A stretch of DNA of 64,000 nt from positions 68,152,754-68,216,753 of the forward strand of contig CP092875.1 in NCBI GenBank assembly GCA_030710605.1, given 5' to 3'. The translations under genes were made by a program, and so were the position numbers. Positions within the stretch are counted from its first letter, which is position 1, and each line of letters begins with the position of its first letter. Below are positions 32,450 through 45,265 of the stretch, piece after piece. Source of the DNA: Cordylochernes scorpioides (lineage: Eukaryota > Arthropoda > Arachnida > Pseudoscorpiones > Chernetidae). The notes under the pieces were generated by a model that saw only the letters and a program-made list of their open reading frames with translations, was not told where the DNA came from and made no database searches.

Positions 32450-33796
32450 ATGGTACTTACCAGAAAAATGGAAGAAATATTGAAAGAGATGCAAGCTCAA
32501 ACCCAGGCTTTGCAAGCTCAAAATCAAGAAACCTGTGAGGCTTCAAATGAGGCTCTTCAAGCTCAAAATAAAGAGCTAAAAGAAAGCTTGGGGCTTAAGT
32601 TCCAATGCTTAGAAGATGAAATCTCAGCTGTAAGAGAAGACGTTTCCTCTGTAAAAGAAGACGTTTCCTCTGTAAAAGAAGACATTTTATCTGTAAAAGA
32701 AGAAATGAAAGAAGAAATGACTTCTTTAAAAGAGAAACTTGTTGCTGTCGAAACGGGCCATCCAAGAACTCCGGTTTTCCAGCAAGAAAATAACAATTCG
32801 GGTAGGCCTCTTGTCAAAGTTCCTACCTTTGATGGACAGTCATCATGGACCTCCTTCAAAACCCAGTTCGATGTGGTTGCCCAAGCGAACGGATGGAACG
32901 CTAGAGATAAGGCAAGCTTTTTGGCTGCTGCACTCCGTGGACCTGCAGTGAATGTACTCCAGATGATTCCGGAACAACTTCGCCTAGACTTCAACGCCCT
33001 GATTGATGCGTTGGAGTCCCGATATGGAGAAGAACACTACCAACAACTTCATGTCGGGAAGTCTGAAACACAAGACTTTATGGCCCAACAACAGTTTATT
33101 GATGCCATCGGTGACCCTGAGACCCAAAGGTTTGCTAGACTTTCAAGTGCGACTACTCTACAAGAAATCCTTGTCCAAGCCATGAAGCATGAAGCTGCCC
33201 AACAAGCCTCAAGAGTAAGTTATCGCGTGGCTAGACAAGTTAAATTGGATAATCCAGAAAGAGAAAAGGGTCGCTGCTGGACCTGTGGAGCTAATGACCA
33301 CCTGTCTCCAACTTGCCCCCGAAAAGCAAGACAGCGCAGTGATACAGGTTGCTGGAAATGTGGAAAATATGGTCACATAAGGAAAAACTGTCCAGATAAC
33401 TATAAGGATAAGCATGAAAGAAGAAGGGGTCGCTGCTGGACTTGTGGAGCCCTTGATCACATTTATCCAACTTGCCCCAGAAAAGTAAAACAACGCAGTA
33501 ATACCGACTGCTAGAGATGTGGACAATATGGCCACATGAGAAGAAACTGTCCGGAAAATTCTGAAACCACCTCAGCCCCTAAAAATAACCACGGGAGGCA
33601 GAACGATAATGCTGATGCCTTATCAAGAAGGCCGTGTATTTCACAAAGTGGACATTGTGCTCGTGCTGAAGAGAGATTTTGCGTAAGACAAGTTACAGTG
33701 CAAGAAAGCGACGAAGTAGAAGAGAAAAATTGGACTGGCCAAGCTATAAGAAATGCTCAACGTGAAGACCAAGATTTGTTGCCAATGATAAATTGA
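32450..33796 (+). pseudogene. Gypsy Gag fused by deletion to the RNase H end of Pol
   Basis: ATG at 32450 (MVLTRKMEEILKEMQ). Residues 1-100 are a predicted coiled coil with repeats of SVKEDVS. A gag core follows (KVPTFDGQSSWTSFKTQFDVVAQANGW, LRGPAVNVLQMIP). CCHC knuckles of CX2CX4HX4C form follow: CWTCGANDHLSPTC, CWKCGKYGHIRKNC and CWTCGALDHIYPTC. The fourth has TAG (33512-33514) where the others have TGG. In the same frame the sequence then reads NDNADALSRRPC, the usual end of gypsy RNase H, then GQAIRNAQREDQDLLPMIN. TGA at 33794-33796, probably from TGG, is followed by KESGERPSWEDVAP. So a deletion joined gag to pol in frame, and two G-to-A changes added stops. Confidence 0.88.
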
Positions 33797-33980
33797 AAGG
33801 AATCAGGTGAAAGACCATCCTGGGAAGATGTGGCCCCGTACAGTATATATAGTATATATAGACGAATGGGTAAATACCCATCAATCTCTAATAGTTCTTA
33901 CTCAAAATATTTTACACACTTGAGCTTCGATATATAAATTTTGGAAAAAGGATATATATCTATAAAAATATAGGTCACCT

Positions 33981-34172
33981 CTCCCGTCAAAATAGACGCC
34001 AAAAAGATGCCATCTATTAACCGTCGCCGCAAACTAGCGGCCTCAGGTCGGTGACATAGCTACAACACCAGTTTTGCAAACTGAGAAGCGTCCACCTGGA
34101 GACCAAAGGGTTCGGTCCAATGGTCCTCGTCAGCTTAGATGACGTCTAGCTTGACGTCTATTTTGACGGGAG
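33981..34172 (-). mobile_element. 192-bp TIR element with a degenerate hammerhead core, copy in C2
   Basis: Ends are inverted repeats of about 18 bp: CTCCCGTCAAAATAGACG on the left and its complement on the right. On the minus strand the inside has CTGACGA (34133-34127), stem II GGACC-ATT-GGACC with one internal mismatch, then GAAC in place of GAAA (34113-34110), then CCC-TTT-GG and TC. The GAAC change removes a required core base, so this copy is probably dead. A more intact copy is at 53426-53618. Confidence 0.7.
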
Positions 34173-35906
34173 TGAATAACTTTATAAAAAAATATATAAT
34201 AATATATATAAATTTGCAACCAATATTTTGTGTTAACTTTTTTAAATAGCCGATATATAGAGTGGAATTACAACACAATCCTACTCAATTGTGACGCGAC
34301 CTTAAGTAACGACGCTGGTAAAAATTATCGAATTCAAATATATAAGATATATTCTCTGGGAGGAAATTGACACGAAAAATGAATGCAACTTAGCCCACCA
34401 AAGTAGATAAAAAGAAGCACAACCATTACATTTATTTTGACCTAGAGAGGCGGCTTTCCATTTTTCATTAATTATATTATCAAATATCATCCTCAACTCA
34501 GCGCCCTCTATCGCTGAAAATTATAAATATGTTAAACGCTCTACTTTTATTTTTGAATATAGAAAATTTAAAGATATTTCTTCTTAGCCTTTATATATAC
34601 TGCAATGAATAAAGTTTAAAAAAGAAGGGAATTTATCATAAGTAGTGAACACTCCCAGCAATTTCGCCATTTCAATCTCCAGACCGCTCCACTATTGTAT
34701 TAGACTGTATTGTTATATACCCAGCATATTGAATACAGTAAATTGGTGTTTTGAAAGAACTATGTAAACTTTCCGCTAGAACTGTAGAATGTTTATCAAA
34801 ATGAAAGATTTTATGCATCGAGCTGACTGTTAGACAAGCTCAAGCGATCAGCAACTTTTTAGTTGCACGATCAGAAGTTGCCTTTTTCTTAATATATCCA
34901 TCTGATCCCAATAGAATTTCACTTTTCACTATTTTCACAACTTCAATAAATCATTATTTGTTTACAAGTACGTTTCGAACAGTGGACATTTTAATATTTT
35001 AGAAATATAAATTCTCACACAACTTTCTATCATTGAAATGAGCTAAGTGCAGAATATGGTATTGATGGGTCATAACTATAAACAATTAGAGCTCCTAAAG
35101 AAACAAATCAATGGATATTTTCAAACAATGCAGAAGACCAGCTATCGACTAACTTAGCAGCAGATTTCTTGATGGCCAAAATCACAAAGCAAGGTTAGTT
35201 GGTCGTCGATAAGAAGTGAATCAGCTTTTCAATATATTCGGATATCAAGAATATACCAAGAGATAATTCAAATTACATAGCGAGACCTGAAATTTCAATT
35301 CCAAGAGCAAATTTCATTCAGAATAATTAAAATAAATGAGGACAAAATAATATTTGAAAAATCGAATTGAAAGCCATCATATAATATTCTTCAACAACTT
35401 TTCATAATTTTAAAACCAGATTGAGATGTTCTTAGCAAAACCAGATCAATTTAAAACGGAAGATGTTTTTGGAAGAATCCAATGTAGAAATGGACAGTTT
35501 GATTTAACAAAAATATTTATAACGTCAGCCAATAAATATCAAATTATTAGTTCTATTATGGATATACCGCAACTTTGGGATATTAGTTTGTAATTATGTG
35601 AATACAAATATATGTTATATATGTATTTATTCGGTTTTTATAAAGGTTTCTGAAATAATTGTAAATAAATGGAATATCAAGAGAGACAAAATACGACACA
35701 ATATTGTCCAAAACAAGATAATATAAATATAATAAAATATATTGAAAAGTAAATATCATATACACAATATAAAGAAATAAATATTTATAGATTCTTTCCA
35801 CAACATTTCCATAAATCCTGCAAATATATCCACGATTTATGCTAAGTTTGTATTATGAACATATTTTGTTATTCATCTTCATTTACATATGTACATATTA
35901 GATAAT

Positions 35907-36010
35907 AAAAGGCATATATTGGATTTAATAAAATATGTATTTTGCCAATATTTCGGCTGGCTGAACGCCAACCTTTATCGAGGCATTACATTTTTTGTAT
36001 ACACAAACTC
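35907..36010. repeat. Single Penelope-like terminal arm in C2
   Basis: Matches one arm of the inverted pair at 7241-7446 (GGCATATATTGGATTTAATA, TATTTCGGCTGGCTGAACGCC, AACCTTTATCGAGGC) and continues as CAAACTCAGCGCCGCATAG, also seen after the arm at 30808. It shows that the terminus can exist without its inverted partner. Confidence 0.6.
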
Positions 36011-36961
36011 AGCGCCGCATAGTGTTATAATATCACAGTTGAAATCAATTAAAATACAGAGTAGGTGGGAGAAAATTGTGCATGAAAAAATTATTATAAA
36101 AAATGCAATCAAAAATGTAAAATATCTTAAAATATAAAAGTAAAAAAAGTTCTATCTTATATTTTAAAAATTGTAATAAGTACATATAAAAAAAATAATT
36201 CATTAATAACTCATAAAGAGATAAATGTAAAAATATATGTATCTATTAAAATATTTGAAAATAAATTCAAAATGATTTAAACAATAAACTGTTAGAACCT
36301 TATAAAAAGTTTTTAAAAATGTGGGTATTTAAAAAATTCATTTTAAAATTTAGGAGATCGATTTATAAATAAGTAAAAAATATTTTATAAAAATGCATTA
36401 AAATGGAAGTTAAAACAATTTAGGATGAATAAATGAGAAAACAAATTATAAAAATGGAAACTAAAAACTTTAAATTATTGCATGTAATATGTTATATATT
36501 TAATGTATCAATACTTTTGCGTTTTGAAGCGATAAATGTAAAAATAATTAAACAAGTGGTATGTATTAATTATACAGGTAATTACTAATGTGTGAAAATA
36601 TAATTTAAGAAATCGCGGGTATTACAACAAAATATAAAGTAAAATTAAAGCAAAAAAAAATAAAAAAGCAAAGTTATGAAATTAAAAAAAAACGGCACCT
36701 CTCCCTTTAAAATAGTACATAATAAGTCAATTAAACAATAAAAATTAACTAATTGAAATTAAAATAATTACACAAAAAAATTAAGAATATCTAAATGGTG
36801 TGTAGATGTCTGGTAAATCAATTTTCCTATTTATGCTTTCTTTGTCTTCTACAGAGGCCCAGCTTTCTAAGAACAATCGGCAGTGTTTTTCTTTAATGTT
36901 CTGGTATAAAATGGCTGTATTTTCGCTCTGTACATATGCGCCATATCCAAAAGCATTGAAA

Positions 36962-38755
36962 TTGTTTATTTATGAAAGTATTATATTTGTTTATTTATGA
37001 AAGTATTATATTTGTTTATTTATGAAAGTATTATATTTGTTTATTTATGAAAGTATTATATTTGTTTATTTATGAAAGTATTATATTTGTTTATTTATGA
37101 AAGTATTATATTTGTTTATTTATGAATGTATTATATTTGTTTATTTATGAAAGTATTATATTTGTTTATTTATGAAAGTATTATATTTGTTTATTTATGA
37201 AAGTATTATATTTGTTTATTTATGAAAGTATTATATTTGTTTATTTATGAATGTATTATATTTGTTTATTTATGAAAGTATTATATTTGTTTATTTATGA
37301 ATGTATTATATTTGTTTATTTATGAAAGTATTATATTTGTTTATTTATGAAGTATTATATTTGTTTATTTATGAAAGTATTATATTTGTTTATTTATGAA
37401 TGTATTATATGTGTTTATTTATGAAAGTATTAAATTTGTTTATAACTGAAAGTATTATATTTGTTTATTTATGAATGTATTATATTTGTTTATTTATGAA
37501 AGTATTATATTTGTTTATTTATGAATGTATTATATTTGTTTATTTATGAAAGTATTATATTTGTTTATTTATGAATGTATTATATTTGTTTATTCGTGAA
37601 AGTATTATATTTGTTTATTTATGAAAGTATTATATTTGTTTATTAATGAAAGTATTATATTTGTTTATTTATGAAAGTATTATATTTGTTTATTTATGAA
37701 AGTATTATATTTGTTTATTTATGAATGTATTATATGTGTTTATTTATGAAAGTATTATATTTGTTTATAACTGAAAGTATTATATTTGTTTATTTATGAA
37801 AGTATTATATTTGTTTATTAATGAAAGTATTATATTTGTTTATTTATGAAAGTATTATATTTGTTTATTTATGAAAGTATTATATTTGTTTATTTATGAA
37901 TGTATTATATGTGTTTATTTATGAAAGTATTATATTTGTTTATAACTGAAAGTATTATATTTGTTTATTTATGAATGTATTATATTTGTTTATTTATGAA
38001 AGTATTATATTTGTTTATTTATGAATGTATTATATTTGTTTATTTATGAAAGTATTATATTTGTTTATTTATGAATGTATTATATTTGTTTATTCGTGAA
38101 AGTATTATATTTGTTTATTTATGAAAGTATTATATTTGTTTATTAATGAATGTATTATATGTGTTTATTTATGAAAGTATTATATTTGTTTATAACTGAA
38201 AGTATTATATTTGTTTATTTATGAATGTATTATATGTGTTTATTTATGAAAGTATTATATTTGTTTATAACTGAAAGTATTATATTTGTTTATTTATGAA
38301 AGTATTATATTTGTTTATTAATGAAAGTATTATATTTGTTTATTTATGAAAGTATTATATTTGTTTATTTATGAAAGTATTATATTTGTTTATTTATGAA
38401 TGTATTATATGTGTTTATTTATGAAAGTATTATATTTGTTTATAACTGAAAGTATTATATTTGTTTATTTATGAATGTATTATATTTGTTTATTTATGAA
38501 AGTATTATATTTGTTTATTTATGAATGTATTATATTTGTTTATTTATGAAAGTATTATATTTGTTTATTTATGAATGTATTATATTTGTTTATTCGTGAA
38601 AGTATTATATTTGTTTATTTATGAAAGTATTATATTTGTTTATTAATGAAAGTATTATATTTGTTTATTTATTAAAGTATTATATTTGTTTATTTATGAA
38701 TGTATTATATGTGTTTATTTATGAAAGTATTATATTTGTTTATAACTGAAAGTAT
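36962..38755. repeat. 25-bp satellite with 500-bp higher-order structure
   Basis: About 71 tandem copies of GTTTATTTATGAAAGTATTATATTT, period exactly 25 bp. Variants (ATGAATG, TATGTG, ATAACTG, TTCGTG, TTAATG) mark individual units. Units with ATAACTG occur at about 37441, 37766, 37941, 38191, 38266, 38441 and 38741, all multiples of 25 apart. The 175-bp block 37766-37940 recurs at 38266-38440, and the start of the next block recurs at the same 500-bp offset. Since 25 is not divisible by 3, no protein repeat is encoded. The array is young compared with its diverged edges (38756-39560). Confidence 0.95.
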
Positions 38756-39560
38756 GGTGTTTGTTCATATCTGAAAGCATTGAAAGTGGTTATATCTGAA
38801 AGTATTGTATTTGTTTTCATATCTGAAAGTATTGTATTTGTTTATATATGAAGGTCTTTTATGTTTATATCAAAGTTTTTTATTTGTCTTTACCAGTAAG
38901 TATTGTATTTTTGCATATTCTATGAAGTGTTATAATTATTTTCTGTTTAGGTATTATTTTTCATCTATTTTTGTTAAAGCATTATATATTTCTATTATTG
39001 AAGTTATTTCTGTCTATTTCTGAAATATTGTATTTGTCTATTTCCAAATGTATTAGGCCTTTTCTTAAATAATGTATATATCTCTTATTGAGAGTGTTCT
39101 ATTTTTCTATATCTGAAAGTATTATTTTGTTTATTTATCTAAGTATAATTCACTCATATATTTTTAAAAATATTGTATTTGTCTAATTCTGAAATCATTT
39201 AATTAGTATTTTGCTGAGGGTATTATATTATTCGAGAGATTTCTCAGGATGTATTGTATTCACATATATTTCAGAAAATATCGTATATATTTTTTCAGGA
39301 AGTGTATTGCATTTGCTATTATACTGAAAATATATTTTGTTCATCTATTTCTGAAAGTATTTGATATATAGAGAAAGGGAGTATTGTATTTCCTATTATA
39401 TAATCTGAAAAAGTATTTTATTATTCTATTTCTAAAGTTTATGCATTTATTTATTAATTGAAGTATATTATATTTGTATATTCAGGAAAAACAATGTAAT
39501 AATTTATATCTAAGAGGATTGATATATTTCTGAGATTATTTTTGTATCTGTCTATTTTTC
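38756..39560. repeat. Degenerate edge of the 25-bp satellite in C2
   Basis: Diverged units of the GAAAGTATTGTATTTGT theme, corresponding to 7975-8880 and 55440-56880. The contrast with the uniform core shows that only the middle was recently amplified. Confidence 0.7.
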
Positions 39561-40974
39561 TGAAATTATTCTATCTACTTCTCAACTTGCTACCTAGTTT
39601 GAATATAACTTTTGTTTGAAAAATTAAATAATTTCTGTTAAATATATTTTTTCATATTATGAATTAATAATTTCTCTTTTTTATAATTATTTATATAGTT
39701 TTTAAATTAAAATTCTAAAGTGTCATGAAATATTCAATGTATATTGTCTCAAAAATTGTGTGTATAATTTATTCAAGTTCCCTTTTTCTCTTCAACCTTT
39801 AAAAATTTTATAAATTACATTATTAGTATTTGTATATATATGCTATTATATTTGTTTTCTGTCAATTTTTATATTTGTAAATAAACATTGGTTTAAATAA
39901 CGAATTTAGTATTATATTGTGTATAAACCAATATTATTATCTCTCAATACTTATTTTATTTTAATATTTTAATTTTTAAATCTCTCAAGAGATAATCTTA
40001 TGAGAGTCTAAAATGCTTTAAAAATGGATTTGTAAATGATAATAAATTTTGTATTCATATTTTAACATACTGTCAGACCACACCTTAAAAGCCTGAAAAA
40101 TTATCACCTAGGTTTAATCAGATTACAATGAATATTCATAAGATTCCAGACATCTATGCAGATAGAATGTTTGTTAAATTTTAAAAAATATGCAGAAATA
40201 TAACAAACAAACAAAAGAAATAAACCATTGCACAAATAAAATTAAAGATTATATGAGAAGATAACGGTTTAAAATAATCAGAGAAAACCTGCTACAAAAA
40301 CAAAGATAAAGCAAGCAAACGGATTGAAAAAAAAAGAAAGTGGTAAAAACAAATGAATAATTTATGTATGAAAATATATTTTAAAAAACGTGAAAATAAT
40401 CAATTTAACAAGAAGAAAGGTATAAATAAATATGCAGAAATTTATAATCTTCATAGTTCAAAATAATTACTATTTCCTTCGTGTTTAATCAAATATATAT
40501 TGATGCTCAAACATTCAATAAAAATAATAGCATCATAATCGCGAGTAAGAAAGTAGAAACTTAAAAGGTTCGCTGAACATAAGAAATTCACACTTTCATC
40601 TACCAATGTAAAATAGATTTTAGATATATAAAATAGATAAGAGCTACAAAGGAAGACATTATAAATATTGATCTTTATTTTATATGAAGCTACTTGCTAT
40701 CACGTTTGAATGTTATTTAATTTGTACATAGATATCCAATATAATAAGAATTTTCCTACAGAGGAATATAGAGAGACCTGAAAGCATTGTTTTCTCACAC
40801 AAACCTTTGTTTTCCTTTATATTCAATAAATGCAACTCCTCATAATAGTGTTTTTAATATATTAACTAAGAAATTTATTTTGAGTATTTCGATAGGCAAA
40901 ACAGAAATGTACGTACTAGTTTAAAATTTTTCGAAATTGCACCAAATACATATATTTAGAGCGACAAGTGCTTT

Positions 40975-41187
40975 TGTGTGTGTGTGTTTGGAATATATAT
41001 ATTCTGGAATATTGGCCTTAACATCTATATATATATATATATATATATAGATGGAAAATTTGCCGGGAGGAAATTAATCCATGGAAGCAATGGTCGCCTC
41101 TCCCGTCAAAATTAACGTCAGAATCTGACGCCATCTATTGACCGTCGCCGCAACTAGCGGCCTCGGGTCGGTGACAAAGCCGCAACA
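40975..41187. repeat. Partial terminal elements and simple repeats in C2
   Basis: A short TG repeat and TA repeats surround a partial copy of the 33981 family (41098-41187: CTCCCGTCAAAAT, CCATCTATTGACCGTCGCCGC, GGTCGGTGACAAAGCC) and an outer motif GATGGAAAATTTGCCGGGAGG. That outer motif is found inverted at about 60805-60840. The hammerhead half is absent here. Confidence 0.55.
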
Positions 41188-42759
41188 CCAACCAATATAT
41201 ATATATATATATGATATCATAATTGAATAACGCCAAATCACAATTGTAATATTGTAAAAATATTTTATGAATATATTATTAATTTTGATTTTTATTTATA
41301 AAAATATATGTCTGGTGTTTTAAAGATTTTAATTGTTTTACGACTAAATTGACATGTCATTTTGGTTTTATTTTCCTCAATTTCTATATGCGATAAAATT
41401 TATATCAAATAAAACGTGAAGAGACTCTAAAAGTATAATAATAAAGAATAATTTAAAGCTGCTAATAAAGCCATAAGGGAAATGGTTTTTCTACCTACTT
41501 ATTTTTATGAATGGCCAAACGATCGTTATACTACAGAATCGGCTGGGTCTACTTTCTTTTGAAAGAAAATATGCTAATTCTCTTCTATGATCTATTCCTG
41601 ACCACACCATGGCCACATAAATATCAGATATTTTGTACACTGGCAATGTTAGGTGGATTGAAATATTCTATTAAATATCAAACTTCTACGTTGCTAAGAA
41701 TATTATTAAAATCAATCACAAATTTGAAAGGAAATATAAAAAATACACCATTTCCGATCAACCAGAAATCTGATTTTTGTCAGCTTGCGATGCCTTTTTG
41801 TTCAAAAGAATTACCAAATATCAGAATTCTAGATACTATATTTGAGTATGTCATAAATTTAACACAAGAAATTTGGGCAGACAGACGGACAGAAGCTAGT
41901 TATATATGCTTTTAAAAAAACATTGAAATATTGCAGCAAATGTCAGAGGCGAAAAGTATGCGAATTGATTTTGAGATGGTAGAACAAATAACTGCAAGTT
42001 TTCAGCATAATTTATTAATTATTTTAATATGAGGCCATTTTTCTTTGCATTAGAGGATCATATTTTCATAAAAAGAAAGGTTTTAGTGAGGTGTGTTAAT
42101 ATTTGGATTTATCAAATCGACACCTTTTAGGTTAAATTAATTATTGTTGAAATGTGCGATTCCTTTATGCTCAATAATTTATTTTTTAATTCGTTAAAAT
42201 AAGAGACACTTGGTATAGAGAGAAAAATATCTCTTTGATGATTCGAAAAATTTTGTCTTTGTCAAGAAAATTGAACATTTTTTCACACAACGCTATAAAA
42301 TATACATTTATAACGCCTTGCTAAAATATCTTTTCCTAAACATCGAATAAGAGTTTCTTTCCGAAGTGTCTCCTATTTCAAAGACTATGAATATGGCAAA
42401 AAAACTTCTCCTTCGAATGTTGTTATTTAGTTTAGAGTAAAACTGTGATGAGGCTTAGAACTGGCTGTCTATTTTTAGACCCGTGTATAGAACGGCTGAT
42501 GATCAAGGATAAAAATAGGAAGAGGGATCTAATTTTCCCATATTTTCTCTGAATGAAAGTTTGCCATAAGAGTATTGATCCAAAATATCTTATTCAAAAT
42601 GTTGTATTGTTCAGATTATAATTAGATGTCGTTATAACAATATTAACATTTCAACGGCAGCAAAGCAGTAGCAGTATAGTAATTGCTAATTTACTCATTG
42701 AAAATAATTAATAGAATTTAGCACATAAGGTAACCTAGTTGTTCTATTTGTTGTAGTGT

Positions 42760-42990
42760 TCTGTGTAATTCTGGATCATTCTCCCACCTTCCTACTGCGG
42801 TGAAACTCCAGTAAAAGAAAAGATACCATAATCTAAATCTACTCCGAGACCAAGGAGGCTGTGGTTTGCTATAAGACTCAGCACGTCCAGTCCACATGTG
42901 AGTAATGTTCCTCCATATCTATCTGGGACAATTGGGATGGACAACGTGGGTGACAAAGTTATCTTGAACAGTGAGACATCTTCTAAGATA
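42760..42990. other. Conserved island near the end of block C (copy 2)
   Basis: Shares the stretches CCTACTGCGGTGAAACTCCAG, GTCCAGTCCACATGTGAGT and GGACAACGTGGGTGACAA with C1 and C3. Retained better than its AT-rich surroundings. No gene assignment. Confidence 0.4.
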
Positions 42991-43394
42991 TAATTTACTC
43001 TATTCGAATGGATCTGGTCGAGTCAGGAAATGCTTAGATGTTTTCTTATCAAATGTTTGGTCGAATGATAATTTAAAGAAATATATATTTTTAATATAGT
43101 GCAAATATATTTTCTCATCAAATTTATATGAAATTCCTATTGTATTATATTGATATGTAAAGGTAAAAGCCAAATATCTCACATTGAAATAGGCTTAATA
43201 CTTATTACAAAGGTATTGTGGTTTTAACACGCAGAATACTCTAGTCCGCTACATAAAGAATGCAATAAATAGTTAACTTTAAGTTTATCTTTTATTTTTC
43301 GACAAAATGAGTGATCCTTCTTTTAAAAATCAATATCTTCCCAACAAAAACAGCACAACAATAGCCTAGCCACTTTGACAAATAAACATATCTT

Positions 43395-44016
43395 TAAAGA
43401 GAAAACGAAAATATAACGTGGTGAGGTTCTTTTTATTGAAAATACAATCTTTCAAGCAAAACGCTTTTCTTCAGGTATTCCAAGAAAATGTGCGGAGAGG
43501 TATATACACCCAACTAAGTAAGATTTGAATATTGAAGCGGAATTGCCACGAACAAGCACGTATCAACACACCTAGAGAGCGAGCGAGAAATCCAGTTTAA
43601 AATAAGTGTTTAAAATAAATAAAATATATACATAAATCGGGAAAACACTTAAGGTTAAAATTCCTTATGCGGGATCCATGCTATTACAAAAAGCTATGTA
43701 CTGCGGGGGTGTAATAGCTTTTTGTAATAGCATGGATCCCGCATAAGAAATTTTAACCTTAAGTGTTTTCCCGATTTATGTATATATTTTATTTATTTTA
43801 AACTTATTTTAAACTGGATTTCTCGCTCGCTCTCTAAGTGTGTTGATACGTACTTGTTCGTGGCAATTCCGCTTCAATATTCAAATCTTACTTAGTTGGG
43901 TGTATATACCTCTCCGCACATTTTCTTGGATTACCTGAAGAAAAGCGTTTTGCTTGAAAGCTTGTATTTTCAATAAAAAGAAACTCACCACGTTATATTT
44001 TCGTTTTCTCTTTTAA
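43395..44016. mobile_element. Large foldback palindrome of inverted Penelope-like termini
   Basis: Two arms of about 302 bp (43395-43696 and 43715-44016) are nearly perfect complements around an 18-nt spacer (TGTACTGCGGGGGTGTAA). Each arm, read toward its outer end, carries CTGAAGA, a stem AAGC-GTTTT-GCTT and GAAA (43935-43959 on plus; 43474-43450 on minus). These are hammerhead-like core boxes, and an AATAAAAAG tail follows. The word AAACATATCTTT occurs at 43384-43395 and again at 44049-44060, possibly a target duplication with 32 extra bases on the right. No coding sequence. It lies between C2 and B2 and is absent from the other junctions. Confidence 0.8.
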
Positions 44017-45265
44017 CTTATAAAACGAGGCTAAAGTATGTCTGATCCAAACATATCTTTGTAAATTTCTGAAGATATCATGAATCCTTCAAGAATATTT
44101 TGAAATAGAGGATTATCCTGAAACCATTATCTTGTTCACCTCTTGTTTTCATTCGCTGCGTTTTTTATAAACCTTTTCTTTGTTAATTTTTTCCTATTTT
44201 GCAAATATTCACTCGGAGAGAACCTGGGTGTTGCTTCAGCCATTAAGGTAGAATTATATATATGGGTATCATATTCTTTGGTAAATTATAATTTCGTATT
44301 TCTCATGAACTTTGCTACTATACAAATTTCAAACGCATTTGATTATTAAATAGGCTAAATGTGTACAAAAACACAGTTAGTACAAATAGCTTCAAACAAT
44401 TTTACGACCCTTTATCAGATGTGTATTTAATATTATATATAAATGTCCCTTCTAATAACTAGCTTTGATTTTAGGTTGGCTGCTCCTGATCTTCTCCTTC
44501 AGAGTGAAAGTGCAGCTCCTGAAGAGGAAGCTTGCCTAACTGCGGTAATACAGAATTTACCTTTTTCCATTTCAACTAGATCAATGGTGTGCTTGAAAAT
44601 AACGATTTTCAAAGGATTATCATATTGCTAGAGTTGGTTTCAGTCATATATTCCGTGCTAATGATAAAAATTCCAAAGAAATCTAAACAGAGAGACAAAT
44701 ACTTCTAATTACCAAAGGTTTTCCTTTTCTTTTGGAGCTAGTTTTAATTTTACATTTCAGCAATGAATTTTTGAAAGGAATTAATTTCCTCCATTATATG
44801 AATGAATGTAAAAATTATGGAGACAAGGCAAGGTTTTACACCATTCAAATACTTTAGGGATTACATTATCTTGAAATCCACAGCATCATTCACAAGGATG
44901 TGAAATTGTAAAATATCCTTTTGAATTTGATGACCACATAACACTGGTAGAATATTGATTGTGTAGATTATACATCAAACCATGGTTAAAATACAAGTTG
45001 TTGTTGTAGCCCTTTGACTTATATGGCCCCAAAATTCGTTTTGAAGAAGCCTTATTATTTTGGCGCCATTTGGTGGACCTTGGACGCTTACCTTCAGGTT
45101 AAACCTCTGCTTTTCATATAGAGGGAAAAGGTACAAAAATACCTTTTAAACTGTGCAGCAGTATTGTGATGACTATGGAAATATGGTGCAAATATGATCA
45201 AGTTGAAAGAGTCAATTTCAGCTCGAACTGCTATCAATGGATAATGTTGAAATCCTATGTCATGA

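Larger units (their letters stand above)
31852..33840 (+). mobile_element. Internally deleted, 3'-truncated gypsy retrotransposon
   Basis: Contains 5' LTR, primer-binding-like site, gag with four zinc knuckles, then directly the last residues of RNase H and part of the following linker. Protease, reverse transcriptase, most of RNase H, integrase and the 3' LTR are absent. After about 33840 the sequence changes to block C2, which C3 matches from 53285. Confidence 0.85.
33850..43220. repeat. Array block C, copy 2
   Basis: Longest C copy. It begins with the TATATATAGAC(G/A)AATGG stretch shared with C3 at 53285 and includes a hammerhead-core element (33981-34172), a single Penelope-like arm (35907-36010), the expanded 25-bp satellite (36962-38755), partial termini (41040-41187) and the conserved island near 42760. 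The AT-rich stretches 34180-35900, 36010-36950, 39560-40960 and 41190-42750 contain no gene I can support. The frame at 41511-41915 is not kept in C3. Confidence 0.82.

Noticed and set aside
32450..33514. Independent domesticated zinc-knuckle gene
   Set aside because: The upstream LTR and primer-binding-like site and the downstream RNase H remnant in the same frame show it is a decayed gypsy gag.
40980..41050. TG and TA dinucleotide runs as regulatory elements
   Set aside because: Simple microsatellites in AT-rich DNA; nothing links them to a promoter.
41511..41915. 134-codon plus-strand frame in C2
   Set aside because: The homologous stretch of C3 (about 58760-59160) has indels and stops in this frame, and C1 does not keep it.
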